This document shows positions 17,642 to 29,501 of a stretch of 63,845 nucleotides of DNA, piece by piece. The DNA is taken from assembly GCA_003645185.1 (NCBI GenBank), contig QNEL01000002.1, positions 1 to 63,845 on the forward strand, written 5' to 3'. Position 1 is the first letter of the stretch, and each line of letters starts with the position of its first letter. This DNA is from Candidatus Parabeggiatoa sp. nov. 3. GTDB taxonomy: Bacteria; Pseudomonadota; Gammaproteobacteria; Beggiatoales; Beggiatoaceae. The notes under the pieces were generated by a model, which saw only the letters and a program-made list of their open reading frames with translations, searched no databases and was not told where the DNA came from. A program made the position numbers and the translations under genes.

Positions 17642-19747
17642 ATGGCGGCAGCACGTAAGACACCCATTGAGCGCTATCGTAATATTGGTATTATGGCGCA
17701 CATTGATGCGGGCAAAACAACAACAACAGAGCGTATTTTATATTACACTGGCATTTCACACAAAATTGGCGAAGTGCATGATGGTACTGCAGTAATGGAT
17801 TGGATGGCGCAAGAGCAAGAGCGCGGTATCACCATTACATCTGCAGCAACAACCTGTTTCTGGAATGGAATGGGGCAGCAGTACCCAGAACACCGCATCA
17901 ATATCATTGATACGCCGGGCCACGTTGATTTCACTATTGAGGTTGAACGCTCTTTGCGCGTCCTTGATGGCGCTTGTGCTGTCTTCTGTGCCGTTGGTGG
18001 GGTAGAACCCCAATCTGAGACAGTTTGGCGACAAGCCAATAAATACGGTGTTCCCCGTATTGCCTTCGTCAACAAGATGGATAGACCAGGAGCAGATTTT
18101 TTACGGGTAGTTGAACAAATTGACAATCGTCTTGCTGCTAATCCTGTTCCCCTACAATTACCTATTGGTGCTGAAGATCAGTTTGAAGGTATTGTCGATT
18201 TGGTCAAGATGAAGGCCATTTATTGGGATGAGGCTACCCGGGGGATAGAATTTGAAGAACGTGATATTCCTTCTGCCATGCAAGCAGATTGTCAGGAGTG
18301 GCGAGAAAAACTGGTAGCAGTGGCAGCGGAAGCCAATGAAGATTTTATGGATAAATACCTTGATGAAGGTGAATTATCTGAAATAGAAATTCGTCAAGGT
18401 ATTCGTCTACGCACCTTAGCGAATGAAATTGTACCCGCATTATGTGGTTCTGCCTTTAAAAATAAAGGTGTGCAAGCCATGTTAGATGCCATTATTGACT
18501 ACATGCCAGCACCTACTGATGTTCCGCCCATTCGAGGTATATTAAACGATAAAGAACAAACAGAAGCAACACGTCCCTCATCAGATGAGGTGCCTTTTGC
18601 GGCTTTGGCATTCAAAGTTGCAACTGATCCCTATATGGGTTCGTTGACATTTTTCCGCGTTTATTCAGGTGTGTTACAGTCAGGGGATACGGTTTACAAC
18701 CCACTCAAAGACAAAAAAGAGCGTTTGGGGCGTATTTTGCAAATGCATGCCAATTCTCGCGAAGAAATTAAGGTTGTTCGTGCAGGTGATATTGCTGCTG
18801 TGGTGGGCTTGAAAAATGTCACAACTGGGGAAACGCTGTGTGATAAAGATCATGTGATTACCTTAGAAAAAATGGAATTTCCGGAACCGGTTATTTCGGT
18901 GGCTGTTGAACCGAAGACTAAGGTTGACCAAGAAAAAATGGGCGTTTCATTGTCTAAGTTAGCGGCTGAAGATCCCTCTTTTCGGGTACGGACGGATGAA
19001 GAGTCTGGGCAAACCATTATTTCTGGTATGGGTGAATTGCATCTTGATATTATTGTGGATCGCCTTCGTCGTGAATTTAGTGTTGATGCTAATGTTGGTG
19101 CCCCTCAAGTGGCTTATCGTGAAACCATCCGCTCTCTTGTGAAACAAGAAGGTAAATTTATCCGGCAATCAGGTGGACGTGGTCAGTATGGACATGTTTG
19201 GTTAAAAATTGAACCTAAGAAACCTGGTGAAGGATATGAGTTTGTCAATGAAATTGTGGGGGGGGTCATTCCCAAAGAGTATATTCCGGCCGTTGATAAA
19301 GGGGTTCGGGAGCAAATGCTTAATGGGGTTATAGCGGACTATCCGGTAGTCGATGTTAAAGTCACTCTATTTGATGGTTCTTACCATGAAGTTGATTCAA
19401 GTGAGATGGCTTTTAAAATTGCAGGCTCTATGGCTTTTAAGGAGGGCGCTCATAAAGCTAAACCGGTGCTACTTGAACCCATCATGGCAGTAGAAGTGGT
19501 CACACCACCTGACTATATGGGCGACGTGATGGGCGACATCAATCGCCGCCGGGGCATTTTACAAGGAATGGATGAACTGCCTACTGGTAAAGTGATTCGT
19601 GCCGAGGTTCCATTGGGTGAGATGTTTGGCTATGCGACTGATTTACGGTCACAGACGCAAGGGCGTGCCAGTTATACCATGCAATTTGCTAAATACCACG
19701 AAGCGCCGACTAGCATTGCAGAAGCTATTATTAAAAAGAATCACTAA
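17642..19747 (+). CDS. fusA: Elongation factor G
   Basis: A 701-aa translocation GTPase. G1 is [15 protein letters not shown] (about residue 20), then the switch/GITITSAAT region, G3 [10 protein letters not shown]4 [10 protein letters not shown] and G5 GSAFKNKG; domains II-V follow in full, with [16 protein letters not shown] and RRRGILQGM. It is the bacterial single-chain type. In most gammaproteobacteria tuf follows; here the next gene is rpsJ after 353 bp. Confidence 0.98.
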   Translation: MAAARKTPIERYRNIGIMAHIDAGKTTTTERILYYTGISHKIGEVHDGTAVMDWMAQEQERGITITSAATTCFWNGMGQQYPEHRINIIDTPGHVDFTIEVERSLRVLDGACAVFCAVGGVEPQSETVWRQANKYGVPRIAFVNKMDRPGADFLRVVEQIDNRLAANPVPLQLPIGAEDQFEGIVDLVKMKAIYWDEATRGIEFEERDIPSAMQADCQEWREKLVAVAAEANEDFMDKYLDEGELSEIEIRQGIRLRTLANEIVPALCGSAFKNKGVQAMLDAIIDYMPAPTDVPPIRGILNDKEQTEATRPSSDEVPFAALAFKVATDPYMGSLTFFRVYSGVLQSGDTVYNPLKDKKERLGRILQMHANSREEIKVVRAGDIAAVVGLKNVTTGETLCDKDHVITLEKMEFPEPVISVAVEPKTKVDQEKMGVSLSKLAAEDPSFRVRTDEESGQTIISGMGELHLDIIVDRLRREFSVDANVGAPQVAYRETIRSLVKQEGKFIRQSGGRGQYGHVWLKIEPKKPGEGYEFVNEIVGGVIPKEYIPAVDKGVREQMLNGVIADYPVVDVKVTLFDGSYHEVDSSEMAFKIAGSMAFKEGAHKAKPVLLEPIMAVEVVTPPDYMGDVMGDINRRRGILQGMDELPTGKVIRAEVPLGEMFGYATDLRSQTQGRASYTMQFAKYHEAPTSIAEAIIKKNH

Positions 19748-20100
19748 TCATTTTTTGTATTATCTATATTATAATGAATATCGTTTTTTTGGGGTAGTGA
19801 TGTGATACATTACCTCAAAAAATACCGGTATTGTTTCAATAAAGATATTGATTGATGAACAAAAATAGGTTATATCTAGTTTCAAAAAATTGTTCCATCA
19901 TTTAATCATTTAGATTTAAGGAATTGGATGAGGGATGACAGGCTTGGTTATACCTAGTTGGTTTGTTGTTTTCAAAAGAAAGGATTGATGATTTTTGGGA
20001 GTAGAAGTTGTGTTAAAATGGGTTGAAAAGGTGAATTGTGAATTGCATCTTTAGCCAATGGTAGACATTTTTAAGATAAATTTGGAAAACAAGTTGAATA
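19748..20100. other. fusA-rpsJ spacer without tuf
   Basis: 353 bp of AT-rich DNA with no trace of EF-Tu sequence and no recognised repeat family. The S10-operon promoter is probably here, but no convincing -35/-10 pair was identified. Confidence 0.6.
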
Positions 20101-20412
20101 ATGGCCAATCAAAGAATTCGTATTCGTTTAAAGGCATTTGATCATCGCCTTATTGATCAATCGGCGCGTGAAATTGTTGAAACGGCAAGACGTACTGGGG
20201 CACAGTTAAGGGGCCCTATTCCGTTGCCTACCAAAAAAGAAAAGTTTACGGTGTTGATTTCACCACATGTCAATAAAGATGCGCGGGATCAATATGAAAT
20301 TCGTACTCATAAACGTTTGTTAGACATTATTGATCCGACAGATAAGACTGTTGATTCTTTAATGAAATTGGATTTAGCAGCAGGTGTTGATGTTCAAATT
20401 AAATTAAATTGA
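20101..20412 (+). CDS. rpsJ: 30S ribosomal protein S10 (NusE)
   Basis: A 103-aa S10, also the NusB partner in antitermination. [35 protein letters not shown] and [12 protein letters not shown] are diagnostic. It opens the S10 operon. Confidence 0.98.
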   Translation: MANQRIRIRLKAFDHRLIDQSAREIVETARRTGAQLRGPIPLPTKKEKFTVLISPHVNKDARDQYEIRTHKRLLDIIDPTDKTVDSLMKLDLAAGVDVQIKLN

Positions 20413-20505
20413 ATTAATTCTGAAGTGGGTAAGGTCAAATGGTGACAAGGCAATTACCCATTACAACTTATCTAATTACCATAACTAATAAAAGAGATTA
20501 AGAAC

Positions 20506-21159
20506 ATGGCCATTGGAATTGTTGGTCGAAAATGTGGTATGACTCGACTCTTTACGGAAGACGGGGTTTCCATTCCTGTTACTGTCATCAATGCTTCGCC
20601 TAATCGAGTGACTCAAATAAAAACAGCTAAAACCGATAGCTATCATGCCATTCAAGTGACCTGTGGTGAGCGTCGAGCCATTCGTGTCAATAAACCCACA
20701 AGTGGGCATTTGGCGAAAGCGGGGGTAGAAGCGGGTCGTGGTTTTTGGGAATTTCGTTTAAATGAAAATGAAAATGAAGGTGAAGATATTCAATTAGGTA
20801 GCGAAATCAAAGTTGATCGGTTTACCACTGGACAAAAAGTTGATGTGACAGGCATTACTAAAGGTAAAGGCTTCGCGGGTACGGTAAAGCGTCATCATTT
20901 TAGAACACAAGATACAACCCACGGTAACTCACTGTCACATCGTGCGGCTGGTTCTATAGGCCAAAATCAAACACCGGGACGAGTCTTCAAAGGTAAGAAA
21001 ATGGCAGGGCAGATGGGTAATGTACGTCAAACGATGCAAAACCTTGAGATAGCAAAAGTGGATTTTGAAAGAAATTTATTGCTTATAAAAGGCGCAGTGC
21101 CAGGTGCCCCTGGAGGTGATGTGATTGTACGTCCTGCTATAAAACATAAGAATAAATGA
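20506..21159 (+). CDS. rplC: 50S ribosomal protein L3
   Basis: A 217-aa L3. [15 protein letters not shown] is at the N-terminus; [20 protein letters not shown] is the 23S-contacting loop and includes the glutamine methylated by PrmB in relatives. The ATG follows AAGAGATTAAGAAC. Confidence 0.98.
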   Translation: MAIGIVGRKCGMTRLFTEDGVSIPVTVINASPNRVTQIKTAKTDSYHAIQVTCGERRAIRVNKPTSGHLAKAGVEAGRGFWEFRLNENENEGEDIQLGSEIKVDRFTTGQKVDVTGITKGKGFAGTVKRHHFRTQDTTHGNSLSHRAAGSIGQNQTPGRVFKGKKMAGQMGNVRQTMQNLEIAKVDFERNLLLIKGAVPGAPGGDVIVRPAIKHKNK

Positions 21160-21247
21160 GAAATGAAGAAATGTAAAAATGACAAACAATCATATCTTCA
21201 TTTTTCTTACCCCAATTTTTTCATTTATTTATAAAAAGGATGGTGCC

Positions 21248-21874
21248 ATGGAACTTAACCTACAAACCATGGGAGCAGAAACGAGTACGGCAAATGTTTT
21301 TAGCGTTTCCGAGAGGGTATTTGCTGCCAAATATAATGAAGCTTTAATTCATCAAGTCGTGACTGCTTACTTAGCAGGTGGGCGTGCTGGTACGCGAGCG
21401 CAAAAGAATCGTGCCCAAGTCAAAGGGAGTGGTAGCAAGCCTTGGCGTCAAAAAGGTACAGGTCGTGCGCGTGCGGGTAGCCTTACCAGCCCTTTATGGC
21501 GTGGTGGGGGTATTACCTTTGCCGCTAGGCCTACGAATTACTCTCAAAAATTAAATAAAAAAATGTATCAAGGCGCTCTGCGCTCAATTTTATCAGAATT
21601 GGTGCGTTCTGCGCGTTTATTAGTCATAGAACAGTTTTCCCTTAAAGAGCCAAAAACTCGCGCTTTAGTCACGCAATTAAAGGCAATCAATCTGAGTAGT
21701 AATGTATTGATTGTGACTGAAGAAAAAGATGAAGACCTTTATTTGGCTGCACGTAATTTACATCAAGTTGAAGTACGCGAGGCTCGGGTTTTGGATCCGG
21801 TTTGCTTAGTGAAATTTGAAAAAATTTTGATGACTGTTGCTGCCTTAAAGAAGATAGAAGAGAGACTCGCATGA
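21248..21874 (+). CDS. rplD: 50S ribosomal protein L4
   Basis: A 208-aa L4. The start at 21248 ([11 protein letters not shown]) is chosen over an upstream in-frame ATG at 21179 because AAAAGGA stands before it and the extra hydrophobic 23 residues are not part of L4. [19 protein letters not shown] is the conserved tunnel loop. In E. coli L4 represses this operon through its leader; no such leader structure was recognised here. It overlaps rplW by 4 bp. Confidence 0.97.
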   Translation: MELNLQTMGAETSTANVFSVSERVFAAKYNEALIHQVVTAYLAGGRAGTRAQKNRAQVKGSGSKPWRQKGTGRARAGSLTSPLWRGGGITFAARPTNYSQKLNKKMYQGALRSILSELVRSARLLVIEQFSLKEPKTRALVTQLKAINLSSNVLIVTEEKDEDLYLAARNLHQVEVREARVLDPVCLVKFEKILMTVAALKKIEERLA

Positions 21875-22167
21875 ACCCAGCTCGTTTAATGCAAATCTTG
21901 ATTGCGCCTCATATTTCTGAAAAAGCGTTGAGATTGGCAGATAACCATAGACAATTTGTATTTAAAGTGGTGCAAGATGCCACTAAGCCTGAAATTAAAG
22001 AAGCCGTTGAATATTTATTTGCAGTCAAAGTTGAAAGTGTACAAGTCACCCGTGTTAAGGGTAAGCGAAAAAACTTTGGCCGGCGGCCTGGTAAACGTGC
22101 TAATTGGAAAAAAGCATACGTGGGGTTAGAAGAAGGTTTTGATATTAACTTTAGGGGAGCAGAATGA
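21871..22167 (+). CDS. rplW: 50S ribosomal protein L23
   Basis: A 98-aa L23 near the exit tunnel, the docking site for trigger factor and [18 protein letters not shown] and [20 protein letters not shown] are typical. ATGA overlap with rplD indicates coupling. Confidence 0.98.
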   Translation: MNPARLMQILIAPHISEKALRLADNHRQFVFKVVQDATKPEIKEAVEYLFAVKVESVQVTRVKGKRKNFGRRPGKRANWKKAYVGLEEGFDINFRGAE

Positions 22168-22348
22168 TTTTGATGAGGCAAAAGTCATCCAAGCTTAGGG
22201 TTATTCCAAACCAAATGTACACTAAAAACTTTTGCTGTGGGGAATGGTGTGTAAAAACTATTGCCTCTCATGTCGATTGATTGTAATTATTTAACTCTCA
22301 AAATCTTAGTTAATCCAAAATCTATCTATAATTTAAATGGGGACAATA

Positions 22349-23167
22349 ATGGCACTAAAAAAAGCCAAACCCACATCGGCGGGGCGTCGCTTTGTGGTGC
22401 GTCTCAGTACAGGGCAACTGCATAAAGGTGCCCCTTACGCCCCGCTGGTGGAAAAAAAGACTCAAAAAGGGGGACGTAATAATCAGGGGCGTATAACGGT
22501 TCGCCATAGAGGTGGAGGACATAAACAACATTATCGGATTATTGATTTTAAGCGTGATAAAGATGGGATACCCGGTGTAGTTGAACGAATTGAGTACGAT
22601 CCTAATCGTAGTGCCCGAATTGCATTAATACTTTACACAGATGGAGAACGCCGCTACATCATTGAACCCAAGGGCTTGAATGTTGGCGATGCGGTCATGT
22701 CAGGAAGTCATGCTCCCATTAAGTTAGGGAATTGTATGCCGCTGCGAGTTATGCCTATGGGCAGTGTAATGCACTGTGTGGAATTGAAACAGGGAAAAGG
22801 GGCACAATTGGTCCGCAGTGCTGGTACCTCCGCCCAACTCATAGCACGCGAAGGCCAGTATGCGACATTGCGTTTACGGTCTGGGGAAATACGCAAAGTC
22901 CTCACGGACTGTCGCGCTACTATCGGTGAAGTCGGCAATGTAGAACATAATGTGACTTCCTTGGGCAAAGCTGGTGCAGCAAGATGGCGAGGCCGACGTC
23001 CCACAACTCGTGGTGTTGCTATGAATCCGGTTGATCATCCACATGGTGGCGGTGAAGGACGTAGTTCCGGCGGTCGCCACCCCGTCACACCTTGGGGTTT
23101 TCCGACTAAAGGCGCTAAAACTCGTCATAATAAGCGCACAAGTAATATGATTGTGCGTCGTCGTTGA
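22349..23167 (+). CDS. rplB: 50S ribosomal protein L2
   Basis: A 272-aa L2, needed for subunit association and peptidyl transfer. The ATG at 22349 gives [17 protein letters not shown] and has GGGGACA before it. [18 protein letters not shown] and [15 protein letters not shown] (with the critical His) are conserved. The spacer from rplW is 181 bp. Confidence 0.98.
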   Translation: MALKKAKPTSAGRRFVVRLSTGQLHKGAPYAPLVEKKTQKGGRNNQGRITVRHRGGGHKQHYRIIDFKRDKDGIPGVVERIEYDPNRSARIALILYTDGERRYIIEPKGLNVGDAVMSGSHAPIKLGNCMPLRVMPMGSVMHCVELKQGKGAQLVRSAGTSAQLIAREGQYATLRLRSGEIRKVLTDCRATIGEVGNVEHNVTSLGKAGAARWRGRRPTTRGVAMNPVDHPHGGGEGRSSGGRHPVTPWGFPTKGAKTRHNKRTSNMIVRRR

Positions 23168-23843
23168 GCAATTAGAGGATTAAGCTAAACTAAAAAATGT
23201 CATTTTTTAGTCAATGTATGTAAAATAATGGGTTGATTTAGTTAATAGTGATAAAAAAACTAATCATTTGAAATGGTAATATAGATTTTCATAATTAAAT
23301 AATTTCAGGGCGTAAGCCCTTTTGAAAATAATTATCTGAAATACTATAGTCGTTAATTGATTAGTGGTAAAAAATGTATTTTTTGGTGTTTAAAAAGTGA
23401 TTACAACATACACACTTGACATCCATTCTTGGTATCAGTGTGTACAAATACTTGACATCCCTTTCCATTTTTTGTAAGCGGTTCTAGCTTTGCGTAAGGC
23501 ATGATCGAATATTGCGATTTGGTTTCGGAGCGAGCTTGTTGTAGCAAAATTAAAACTAATTCGTTTTAATACTTTATAAGAAGTAACATCGCTATGAGAC
23601 GTTTGTTAACGCACGAATGGTATAAATTACTCACAAAGATGTCTGGTAGCAACCGGCTTGGATGAAACTTCGGTTCAAAGCTACGCGACTTCATCGTGAA
23701 CTAAGTCATGATTTATGATCACTAAATTTAGATAGCAGAACAGATGGTAAAAATTACAGAGAATATTTCACGTAAAAGTTTTTGCACGCAAAAACTTTTG
23801 CGTGAAATTGATTGATAATTATTGACTTAAACTTCTAAATGAT
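23168..23843. other. 676-bp spacer between rplB and rpsS
   Basis: Exceptionally long for an S10 operon and without a supported gene. It contains a small GGGC/GCCC hairpin (about 23303-23327), two CTTGACATCC strings (23416, 23452) around a TACACAC/GTGTGTA inverted repeat, and a TTTCACGT hairpin at 23766-23807. It looks like accumulated insertions; internal promoters are possible. Confidence 0.6.
23766..23807. repeat. TTTCACG hairpin upstream of rpsS
   Basis: TTTCACGTAAAAGTTTTTG and CAAAAACTTTTGCGTGAAAT around a CACG core; one mismatch in the arms. Confidence 0.9.
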
Positions 23844-24122
23844 ATGCCACGTTCTATTAAAAAAGGGCCTTTTGTCGATCTTCACTTGTTGAAAAAGATT
23901 GAACAGGCTATTGCCACTAAAAGCAAACGCCCTATAAAAACCTGGTCGCGCAGATCGATGATTATTCCCGAAATGGTGGGATTAACTGTAGCAATTCATA
24001 ATGGACATCAACATGTGCCTGTGTTTATCACAGAAAACATGGTAGGACACAAATTAGGCGAGTTTTCTGTAACAAGAACATACAGGGGTCATCAAGCAGG
24101 AGATAAAAAATCGAAAAAATAA
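23844..24122 (+). CDS. rpsS: 30S ribosomal protein S19
   Basis: A 92-aa S19 of the 30S head. [35 protein letters not shown] and [15 protein letters not shown] are conserved. The leader carries the ACTTAAACTTCTAA motif. Confidence 0.98.
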   Translation: MPRSIKKGPFVDLHLLKKIEQAIATKSKRPIKTWSRRSMIIPEMVGLTVAIHNGHQHVPVFITENMVGHKLGEFSVTRTYRGHQAGDKKSKK

Positions 24123-24279
24123 AAAATCTTCGATTTTGGAATTGGAAGGCTAGAAAAGGATGAGGGAGTTTGGTCATCAAGATTTAAATACAAATGCTGT
24201 AACAGATTTTTTATCTAGTGACAGAATACATATCGGATTATGGTAGAGAGTTGAAGCATTTAACTTGATAATGTGATAA

Positions 24280-24310
24280 CTTAAACTTCTAACTGATTAT
24301 ATATAACTGA
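24280..24310 (+). promoter_or_regulatory. rplV leader: ACTTAAACTTCTAA plus two TAACTGA
   Basis: ACTTAAACTTCTAA runs into TAACTGA (24290-24296), followed by a second TAACTGA (24304-24310) ending 2 nt before the rplV ATG. The second copy occupies the Shine-Dalgarno position. Confidence 0.55.
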
Positions 24311-24312
24311 AA

Positions 24313-24651
24313 ATGGAAGTTTCTAGTAAGCATAAATATGTGCGTATTTCTCCGCAAAAATGCAGGTTGGTTGCTGATCAGATTCGTGGGTTGCAGGTTG
24401 AACAAGCACTTAATCTGTTGAAATTTAGCAAACAACGTGCCGCTGGATTGGTCAAAAAAACTTTAGAGTGTGCTATCGCCAATGCTGAAAATAACGAAGG
24501 AGCAGATGTGGATGAATTACATGTTTCAGCGATATACGTTGATGAGGGGCCAACCATGAAACGTATGCGGGCCCGTGCCAAAGGACGGGGAAATAGAATT
24601 TTTAAACGTACCAGTCATATTGCTGTGACAGTATCAGACATTGACGAGTAG
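24313..24651 (+). CDS. rplV: 50S ribosomal protein L22
   Basis: A 112-aa L22 with the tunnel-lining hairpin near [20 protein letters not shown]. It starts [20 protein letters not shown]. The 190-bp spacer from rpsS is longer than usual. Confidence 0.98.
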   Translation: MEVSSKHKYVRISPQKCRLVADQIRGLQVEQALNLLKFSKQRAAGLVKKTLECAIANAENNEGADVDELHVSAIYVDEGPTMKRMRARAKGRGNRIFKRTSHIAVTVSDIDE

Positions 24652-24658
24652 ATTAATT

Positions 24659-25297
24659 ATGGGTCAAAAAGTACATCCTACCGGGTTTCGCTTAGGTATA
24701 ATTAAAGACTGGTCATCTAAATGGTACGCAAGCAGCAAAGATTATGCGAATTATCTCAATACTGATTTAAAGGTACGCGAGTTTATTAAAAAGAAACTGG
24801 CACAAGCCTCAGTCAGCGAAGTGCGTATTGAAAGACCGGCCCGCAATGCTCGGATTATTATTCATACAGCCCGCCCCGGCATTGTCATTGGCAAAAAAGG
24901 TGAAGATATTGATAAATTGCGAACTCAAGTTACTGAAATGATGGGCATTCCTGTACATATCAGTGTTGAAGAAATTCGCAAACCAGAAGTTGATGCTCAC
25001 CTAGTTGCAGTCAGTGTTGCTCAACAATTAGAACGCCGCATTATGTTTAGACGTGCTATGAAACGTGTGGTAGGTAATGCTATGCGTTTGGGAGCACAAG
25101 GGATTCGTATAAATGTCAGCGGCCGCTTGAATGGTGCTGAGATTGCTAGGCAAGAATGGTATCGTGAAGGGCGTGTGCCTTTACACACTCTACGTGCTGA
25201 TATTGATTATGGTTTTGCAGAAGCCCACACCACATACGGAGTGATTGGAGTTAAAGTTTGGATTTTTAAGGGTGAGATTATCGGTAAACAAGCATAA
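24659..25297 (+). CDS. rpsC: 30S ribosomal protein S3
   Basis: A 212-aa S3 with KH domain ([15 protein letters not shown]) at the mRNA entry. The start at 24659 ([13 protein letters not shown]) is the universal S3 start; it is 7 bp after the rplV stop. Confidence 0.98.
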   Translation: MGQKVHPTGFRLGIIKDWSSKWYASSKDYANYLNTDLKVREFIKKKLAQASVSEVRIERPARNARIIIHTARPGIVIGKKGEDIDKLRTQVTEMMGIPVHISVEEIRKPEVDAHLVAVSVAQQLERRIMFRRAMKRVVGNAMRLGAQGIRINVSGRLNGAEIARQEWYREGRVPLHTLRADIDYGFAEAHTTYGVIGVKVWIFKGEIIGKQA

Positions 25298-25452
25298 TAT
25301 TGCTATTTGGGGGGAATCTTATGTAATTTGTGTTTGCGTTTATTGGTGATGGGTAATGGTGAATAGTGGAAGATTGAATAAATTTGGATGAGATAGATAA
25401 TTTTAATGCCACGTTCCCAATTGCTTCCCAAAATCTTCAAGGAAAGTTAATC

Positions 25453-25866
25453 ATGTTACAACCTAAACGGACTAAATTCAGGAAACAACAAAAGGGCCGT
25501 AATCGGGGTTATGCTAGGCGCTGTAATAAAGTCAGCTTTGGTGAATTTGGACTCAAAGCAACAGGTTATGGCCATATTACGGCACGTCAAATTGAAGCGG
25601 CCCGCCGTACTATCACTCGTCATGTTAAACGGGGTGGCAAACTATGGATCAGGATTTTTCCAGACAAGCCAATCACCAAAAAGCCACTGGAAGTGCGTAT
25701 GGGTAAAGGTAAAGGTAATGTTGAATATTGGGTGGCCCCCGTTCAGCCAGGCAGAATGCTCTATGAAATAGAAGGTGTTTCACAGGACATTGCCCATGAA
25801 GCTTTTCGTTTAGCTTCGGCTAAATTATCGGTGCCCACCTGCTTTGTGAGTCGGATGGTGATGTGA
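25453..25866 (+). CDS. rplP: 50S ribosomal protein L16
   Basis: A 137-aa L16. The ATG at 25453 ([17 protein letters not shown]) follows AAGGAAAG, so the upstream in-frame extension is rejected. [11 protein letters not shown] and [20 protein letters not shown] are typical. Stop and rpmC start share a base (TGATG). Confidence 0.98.
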   Translation: MLQPKRTKFRKQQKGRNRGYARRCNKVSFGEFGLKATGYGHITARQIEAARRTITRHVKRGGKLWIRIFPDKPITKKPLEVRMGKGKGNVEYWVAPVQPGRMLYEIEGVSQDIAHEAFRLASAKLSVPTCFVSRMVM

Positions 25867-26063
25867 TGAAGGCGATAGAATTGCGAAAAAAAAGCATTGA
25901 TGATTTGAAAAAGGAACTGCTTGAATTATTGCGTGAACAATTTAATTTGCGTATGCAGAAAGCCAATGATCAGTTAAACCGACATACCCAACTTAAAAAA
26001 GTTCGCCGTGATATTGCCAGGGTAAAAACGATTTTAAATGAAAAAAAAGGTAGCATGGCATGA
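25866..26063 (+). CDS. rpmC: 50S ribosomal protein L29
   Basis: A 65-aa two-helix L29 ([38 protein letters not shown]). ATG at 25866 within TGATG is preferred over the GTG one codon earlier. ATGA overlap with rpsQ. Confidence 0.97.
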   Translation: MKAIELRKKSIDDLKKELLELLREQFNLRMQKANDQLNRHTQLKKVRRDIARVKTILNEKKGSMA

Positions 26064-26335
26064 CTGAGCAAACCACCAAACAAGTATCCTCACCACGGAC
26101 TTTGGCAGGGCATGTGATTAGCAATAAAATGGATAAAACAATTACCGTTTTAGTGGAACGCACAGTCAAACATCCTATATATGGCAAATATATCAAGCGT
26201 TCAACTAAGCTACATGCTCATGATGAAGACAATGCTTGTCAGGAAGGCGATATTGTTGAAATTTCGCAATGTCGCCCCCTATCCAAAACAAAATCTTGGC
26301 GTTTACATAGGATTGTTACACGGTCAATCACCTAG
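26060..26335 (+). CDS. rpsQ: 30S ribosomal protein S17
   Basis: A 91-aa OB-fold S17: [38 protein letters not shown] and [17 protein letters not shown] are conserved. Confidence 0.98.
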   Translation: MTEQTTKQVSSPRTLAGHVISNKMDKTITVLVERTVKHPIYGKYIKRSTKLHAHDEDNACQEGDIVEISQCRPLSKTKSWRLHRIVTRSIT

Positions 26336-26438
26336 ATAGAGGTTAATAAGTGTTCAATAAGTACACTACCCCTGTGTGACTATTCCTGACTCATGGTTTA
26401 TACTGTGGTAATCACGGCATTTGGAGTTAAAAAGAACG

Positions 26439-26807
26439 ATGATACAAACGCAAACTCTGCTAGAAGCAGCAGACAATAGTGGTGCCCGTCGATTAAAATG
26501 TATCAAAGTATTAGGGGGGTCACACCGCCGTTACGCCAACATTGGTGACATCATTAAAGTCAGCATTAAAGAGGCTATTCCACGCAGTAAAGTCAAAAAA
26601 GGGGAAGTCTATGTTGCTGTGGTGGTAAGAACCCGCAAAGGGGTTAGACGTCCTGATGGTTCAGTGATTCGTTTTGATGGGAATGCGGCTGTATTGCTCA
26701 ATAACCAATTACAACCCATTGGTACCCGTATTTTTGGGCCGGTCACCCGTGAGTTGAGAAGTGAACGCTTTATGAGAATTATCTCTTTGGCTCCAGAAGT
26801 CCTTTAG
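26439..26807 (+). CDS. rplN: 50S ribosomal protein L14
   Basis: A 122-aa L14 at the intersubunit bridge. [19 protein letters not shown] starts at 26439; GGAGTTAAAAAG precedes it. Usually first gene of the spc operon; a 103-bp spacer separates it from rpsQ. Confidence 0.98.
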   Translation: MIQTQTLLEAADNSGARRLKCIKVLGGSHRRYANIGDIIKVSIKEAIPRSKVKKGEVYVAVVVRTRKGVRRPDGSVIRFDGNAAVLLNNQLQPIGTRIFGPVTRELRSERFMRIISLAPEVL

Positions 26808-26968
26808 AACAATCTATGTTATAGAAAAATTCACTTAAGTTACTAAAAATTTCTCATGTTCCTTTTCAAAAGGAAATCATTTGGTGGCAAAACCTTTAAC
26901 CGTCCCAATTATCACTGAATGAGGAGTGAGAATTTGAGAACTTTAATGTCTAACTTGATCAATTAAAC

Positions 26969-27286
26969 ATGCGTAGAATAAAAAAAGGCAATGATGTGGT
27001 GGTCATTGCGGGTAAGGATAAAGGCAAGCGCGGTAAAGTTATTCGCTTTATCGGTGATGATCGCGTAGTAGTAGAAAATATTAATTTAGTCAAACGTCAT
27101 ACGCGGGGTAATCCTATGCAAGGAACCCCAGGTGGCATTATTGATAAAGAAATGCCTATTCATATCTCTAATATTGCGCTTATTAACCAAACCACCAATA
27201 AGGCTGATAAGGTGGGTTTTAAATTTCTTGAAGATGGCACTAAGGTGCGTTACTTTAAGTCAAATGGTGAAGTGATTGCGGATTAA
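26969..27286 (+). CDS. rplX: 50S ribosomal protein L24
   Basis: A 105-aa L24 with KOW motif ([16 protein letters not shown]), an assembly initiator. The spacer to rplN is 161 bp. rplE follows after 5 bp. Confidence 0.98.
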   Translation: MRRIKKGNDVVVIAGKDKGKRGKVIRFIGDDRVVVENINLVKRHTRGNPMQGTPGGIIDKEMPIHISNIALINQTTNKADKVGFKFLEDGTKVRYFKSNGEVIAD

Positions 27287-27291
27287 TTCAG

Positions 27292-27831
27292 ATGGCGAGA
27301 TTACAAACCTATTACCGTGATACGGTTGTTCAACAATTAATGCAGCAATTTGGATATAACAGCATTATGCAGGTACCCAAAATTGTGCAAATTACCCTAA
27401 ATATGGGCTTAGGTGAAGCTGTGGGTGATAAGAAAGTGATTGAACGTGCCGTTGCTGATATGATGGCTATTGCAGGTCAAAAGCCGGTTGTTACCAAAGC
27501 CCGCAAGTCCGTATCTAATTTTAAAATTCGTGAAGGCTGGCCCATTGGTTGTAAAGTCAATTTACGCAGGGAACGCATGTATGAGTTTCTTGACCGACTC
27601 ATTAGCATTGCTATTCCGCGGATTAGAGATTTTCGTGGTTTAAGTAGAAAAGCTTTTGATGGGCGGGGTAACTATAGTTTAGGTATCCGTGAGCAAATTA
27701 TTTTCCCTGAAATTGATTACGATAAAATTGATGCCATTCGGGGATTGGACATCACCATCAGTACCACAGCACGAACTGATGAGGAAGGATATGCCTTATT
27801 GAAGGCCTTTAACTTTCCACTTAAAAATTGA
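27292..27831 (+). CDS. rplE: 50S ribosomal protein L5
   Basis: A 179-aa 5S-rRNA-binding L5: [39 protein letters not shown] and [19 protein letters not shown] are conserved. Confidence 0.98.
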   Translation: MARLQTYYRDTVVQQLMQQFGYNSIMQVPKIVQITLNMGLGEAVGDKKVIERAVADMMAIAGQKPVVTKARKSVSNFKIREGWPIGCKVNLRRERMYEFLDRLISIAIPRIRDFRGLSRKAFDGRGNYSLGIREQIIFPEIDYDKIDAIRGLDITISTTARTDEEGYALLKAFNFPLKN

Positions 27832-27840
27832 GGCGCAGCA

Positions 27841-28146
27841 ATGGCAAAACTATCCATGATCAATCGAGAAGCTAAACGTATACGGATGGTCAAAAAATAT
27901 GCGGCAAAAAGGGCTGAATTGAAAAAAACATTGGCTAATGTTAACGCCTCTGAAGAGGAACACGAAGAAGCCAGACAAGCTTTGCAGTCTTTGCCGCGTA
28001 ATGCCAGTCCCAGCCGAGTGCGTAATCGTTGCAAAATCACAGGGCGCCCACATGGTTATTATAGAAAATTTGGTTTGGCTCGGAATAAGTTGCGTGAATC
28101 CGCTATGCAAGGATTTATCCCGGGTTTAGTCAAATCAAGTTGGTAA
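27841..28146 (+). CDS. rpsN: 30S ribosomal protein S14 (zinc-free type)
   Basis: A 101-aa S14 of the long form without the CxxC...CxxC zinc ribbon ([20 protein letters not shown]). Nine bp after rplE. Confidence 0.98.
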   Translation: MAKLSMINREAKRIRMVKKYAAKRAELKKTLANVNASEEEHEEARQALQSLPRNASPSRVRNRCKITGRPHGYYRKFGLARNKLRESAMQGFIPGLVKSSW

Positions 28147-28378
28147 AAGAATTTTCGATTTCTAGCACAAATTCAGTTTAATGTCACTTATGGCGATATA
28201 CTATTAATAAGTTTGAAAGTTTGAAAAAATAGATTTTGGGGTTTGGAATGTTTTTTGTGATTAATGTTTATTTATAATTATTATTTCATATTTAGACTTC
28301 ACATTCATAAAAACCCGAAAGAAACTGGTGTGCGATTTTTGAATCTAAAATTCTTTCATCAACAAGAGGATAAATATT
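28147..28378. other. rpsN-rpsH spacer
   Basis: 232 bp, AT-rich, no recognised repeat or gene. In E. coli S8 binds its own mRNA near the rplE start; that element was not identified here. Confidence 0.4.
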
Positions 28379-28771
28379 ATGAGTTTGTCAGACCCCATTG
28401 CTGATATGTTGACACGCATTCGCAACGGTCATGCGATCAGAAAACAGCTAGTGGAAATGTCTACTTCTAAAATCAAGACTGCGATTGCACAAATTTTAAA
28501 AGAAGAAGGGTATATTACAGATTATAGTGTCTCTGAAGGGGTCAAGGCGATATTAACAATCACCTTAAAATATTATGAAGGGCGACCGGTCATTTCCGAG
28601 ATTAAGCGCAGCAGTCGGCCTGGATTGCGTATTTACAAATCCAAGGATGATTTACCTAAAGTGTTAGGGGGATTGGGTATTGCGATTATTTCTACTTCCA
28701 AAGGGCTCATGACAGATCGCAGGGCGCGGCTCGAAAGTCATGGGGGAGAGGTATTGTGTTTGGTTTCTTAA
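28379..28771 (+). CDS. rpsH: 30S ribosomal protein S8
   Basis: A 130-aa S8, an rRNA-binding regulator of the spc operon in relatives. [15 protein letters not shown] and [20 protein letters not shown] are typical; AGAGGATAAATATT precedes the start. Confidence 0.98.
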   Translation: MSLSDPIADMLTRIRNGHAIRKQLVEMSTSKIKTAIAQILKEEGYITDYSVSEGVKAILTITLKYYEGRPVISEIKRSSRPGLRIYKSKDDLPKVLGGLGIAIISTSKGLMTDRRARLESHGGEVLCLVS

Positions 28772-28884
28772 TGCGAAGGAAAAATCAAAGATTTCTGAGG
28801 AATGTTGCTATTATTCATTTTTGATTTTTAATTTGATTAATCAAGACTGTCGCATTTTTTAAGTTTTAAGGTGTTGATATTGAT

Positions 28885-29418
28885 ATGTCAAGAATTGCCA
28901 AAAATCCTATTCCTGTTCAGGGGGGAGTTGAAGTGACCCTGCAACCTCATGCCATTAAGATTAAAGGCCGTCAAGGTAGCTTAGAACATCTCCTCCATAA
29001 AGAAGTTGAAGTCAAATTGACAGATAATGTTTTAACCTTTGCGCCACTAACTAATACCACAGCTGCAAAAGCGTTGGCAGGTACGACACGAGCCTTGATT
29101 AATAATATGGTGCAAGGGGTCACGAGAGGTTTTGAGAAAAAACTCACTTTAGTCGGTGTGGGGTATCGTGCTCAAATACAAGGCTCTGTGCTTAACCTAA
29201 CCTTGGGGTTTTCCCATCCTGTCAATTTTGACATTCCCGAGGGCATTACAATTGAAACGCCTAGTCAAACTGATATTGTTGTCAAAGGTATAGATAAACA
29301 AAAAGTGGGACAAGTTGCAGCCAATATCCGTGCATTTCGTCCACCTGAGCCTTACAAAGGTAAAGGGGTTCGTTTAGCCGATGAAGTAATTGTAATGAAG
29401 GAAGCTAAGAAGAAATAA
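28885..29418 (+). CDS. rplF: 50S ribosomal protein L6
   Basis: A 177-aa L6 with the C-terminal signature [16 protein letters not shown] and the duplicated alpha/beta fold. Confidence 0.98.
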   Translation: MSRIAKNPIPVQGGVEVTLQPHAIKIKGRQGSLEHLLHKEVEVKLTDNVLTFAPLTNTTAAKALAGTTRALINNMVQGVTRGFEKKLTLVGVGYRAQIQGSVLNLTLGFSHPVNFDIPEGITIETPSQTDIVVKGIDKQKVGQVAANIRAFRPPEPYKGKGVRLADEVIVMKEAKKK

Positions 29419-29501
29419 GTGAATGTTGTGTATTTATTAAATAAATAATGATTTAGCTTTAAGTGTTCTTGTTAAATCAAGGCTCTCAAAAGAGGATGTT
29501 T

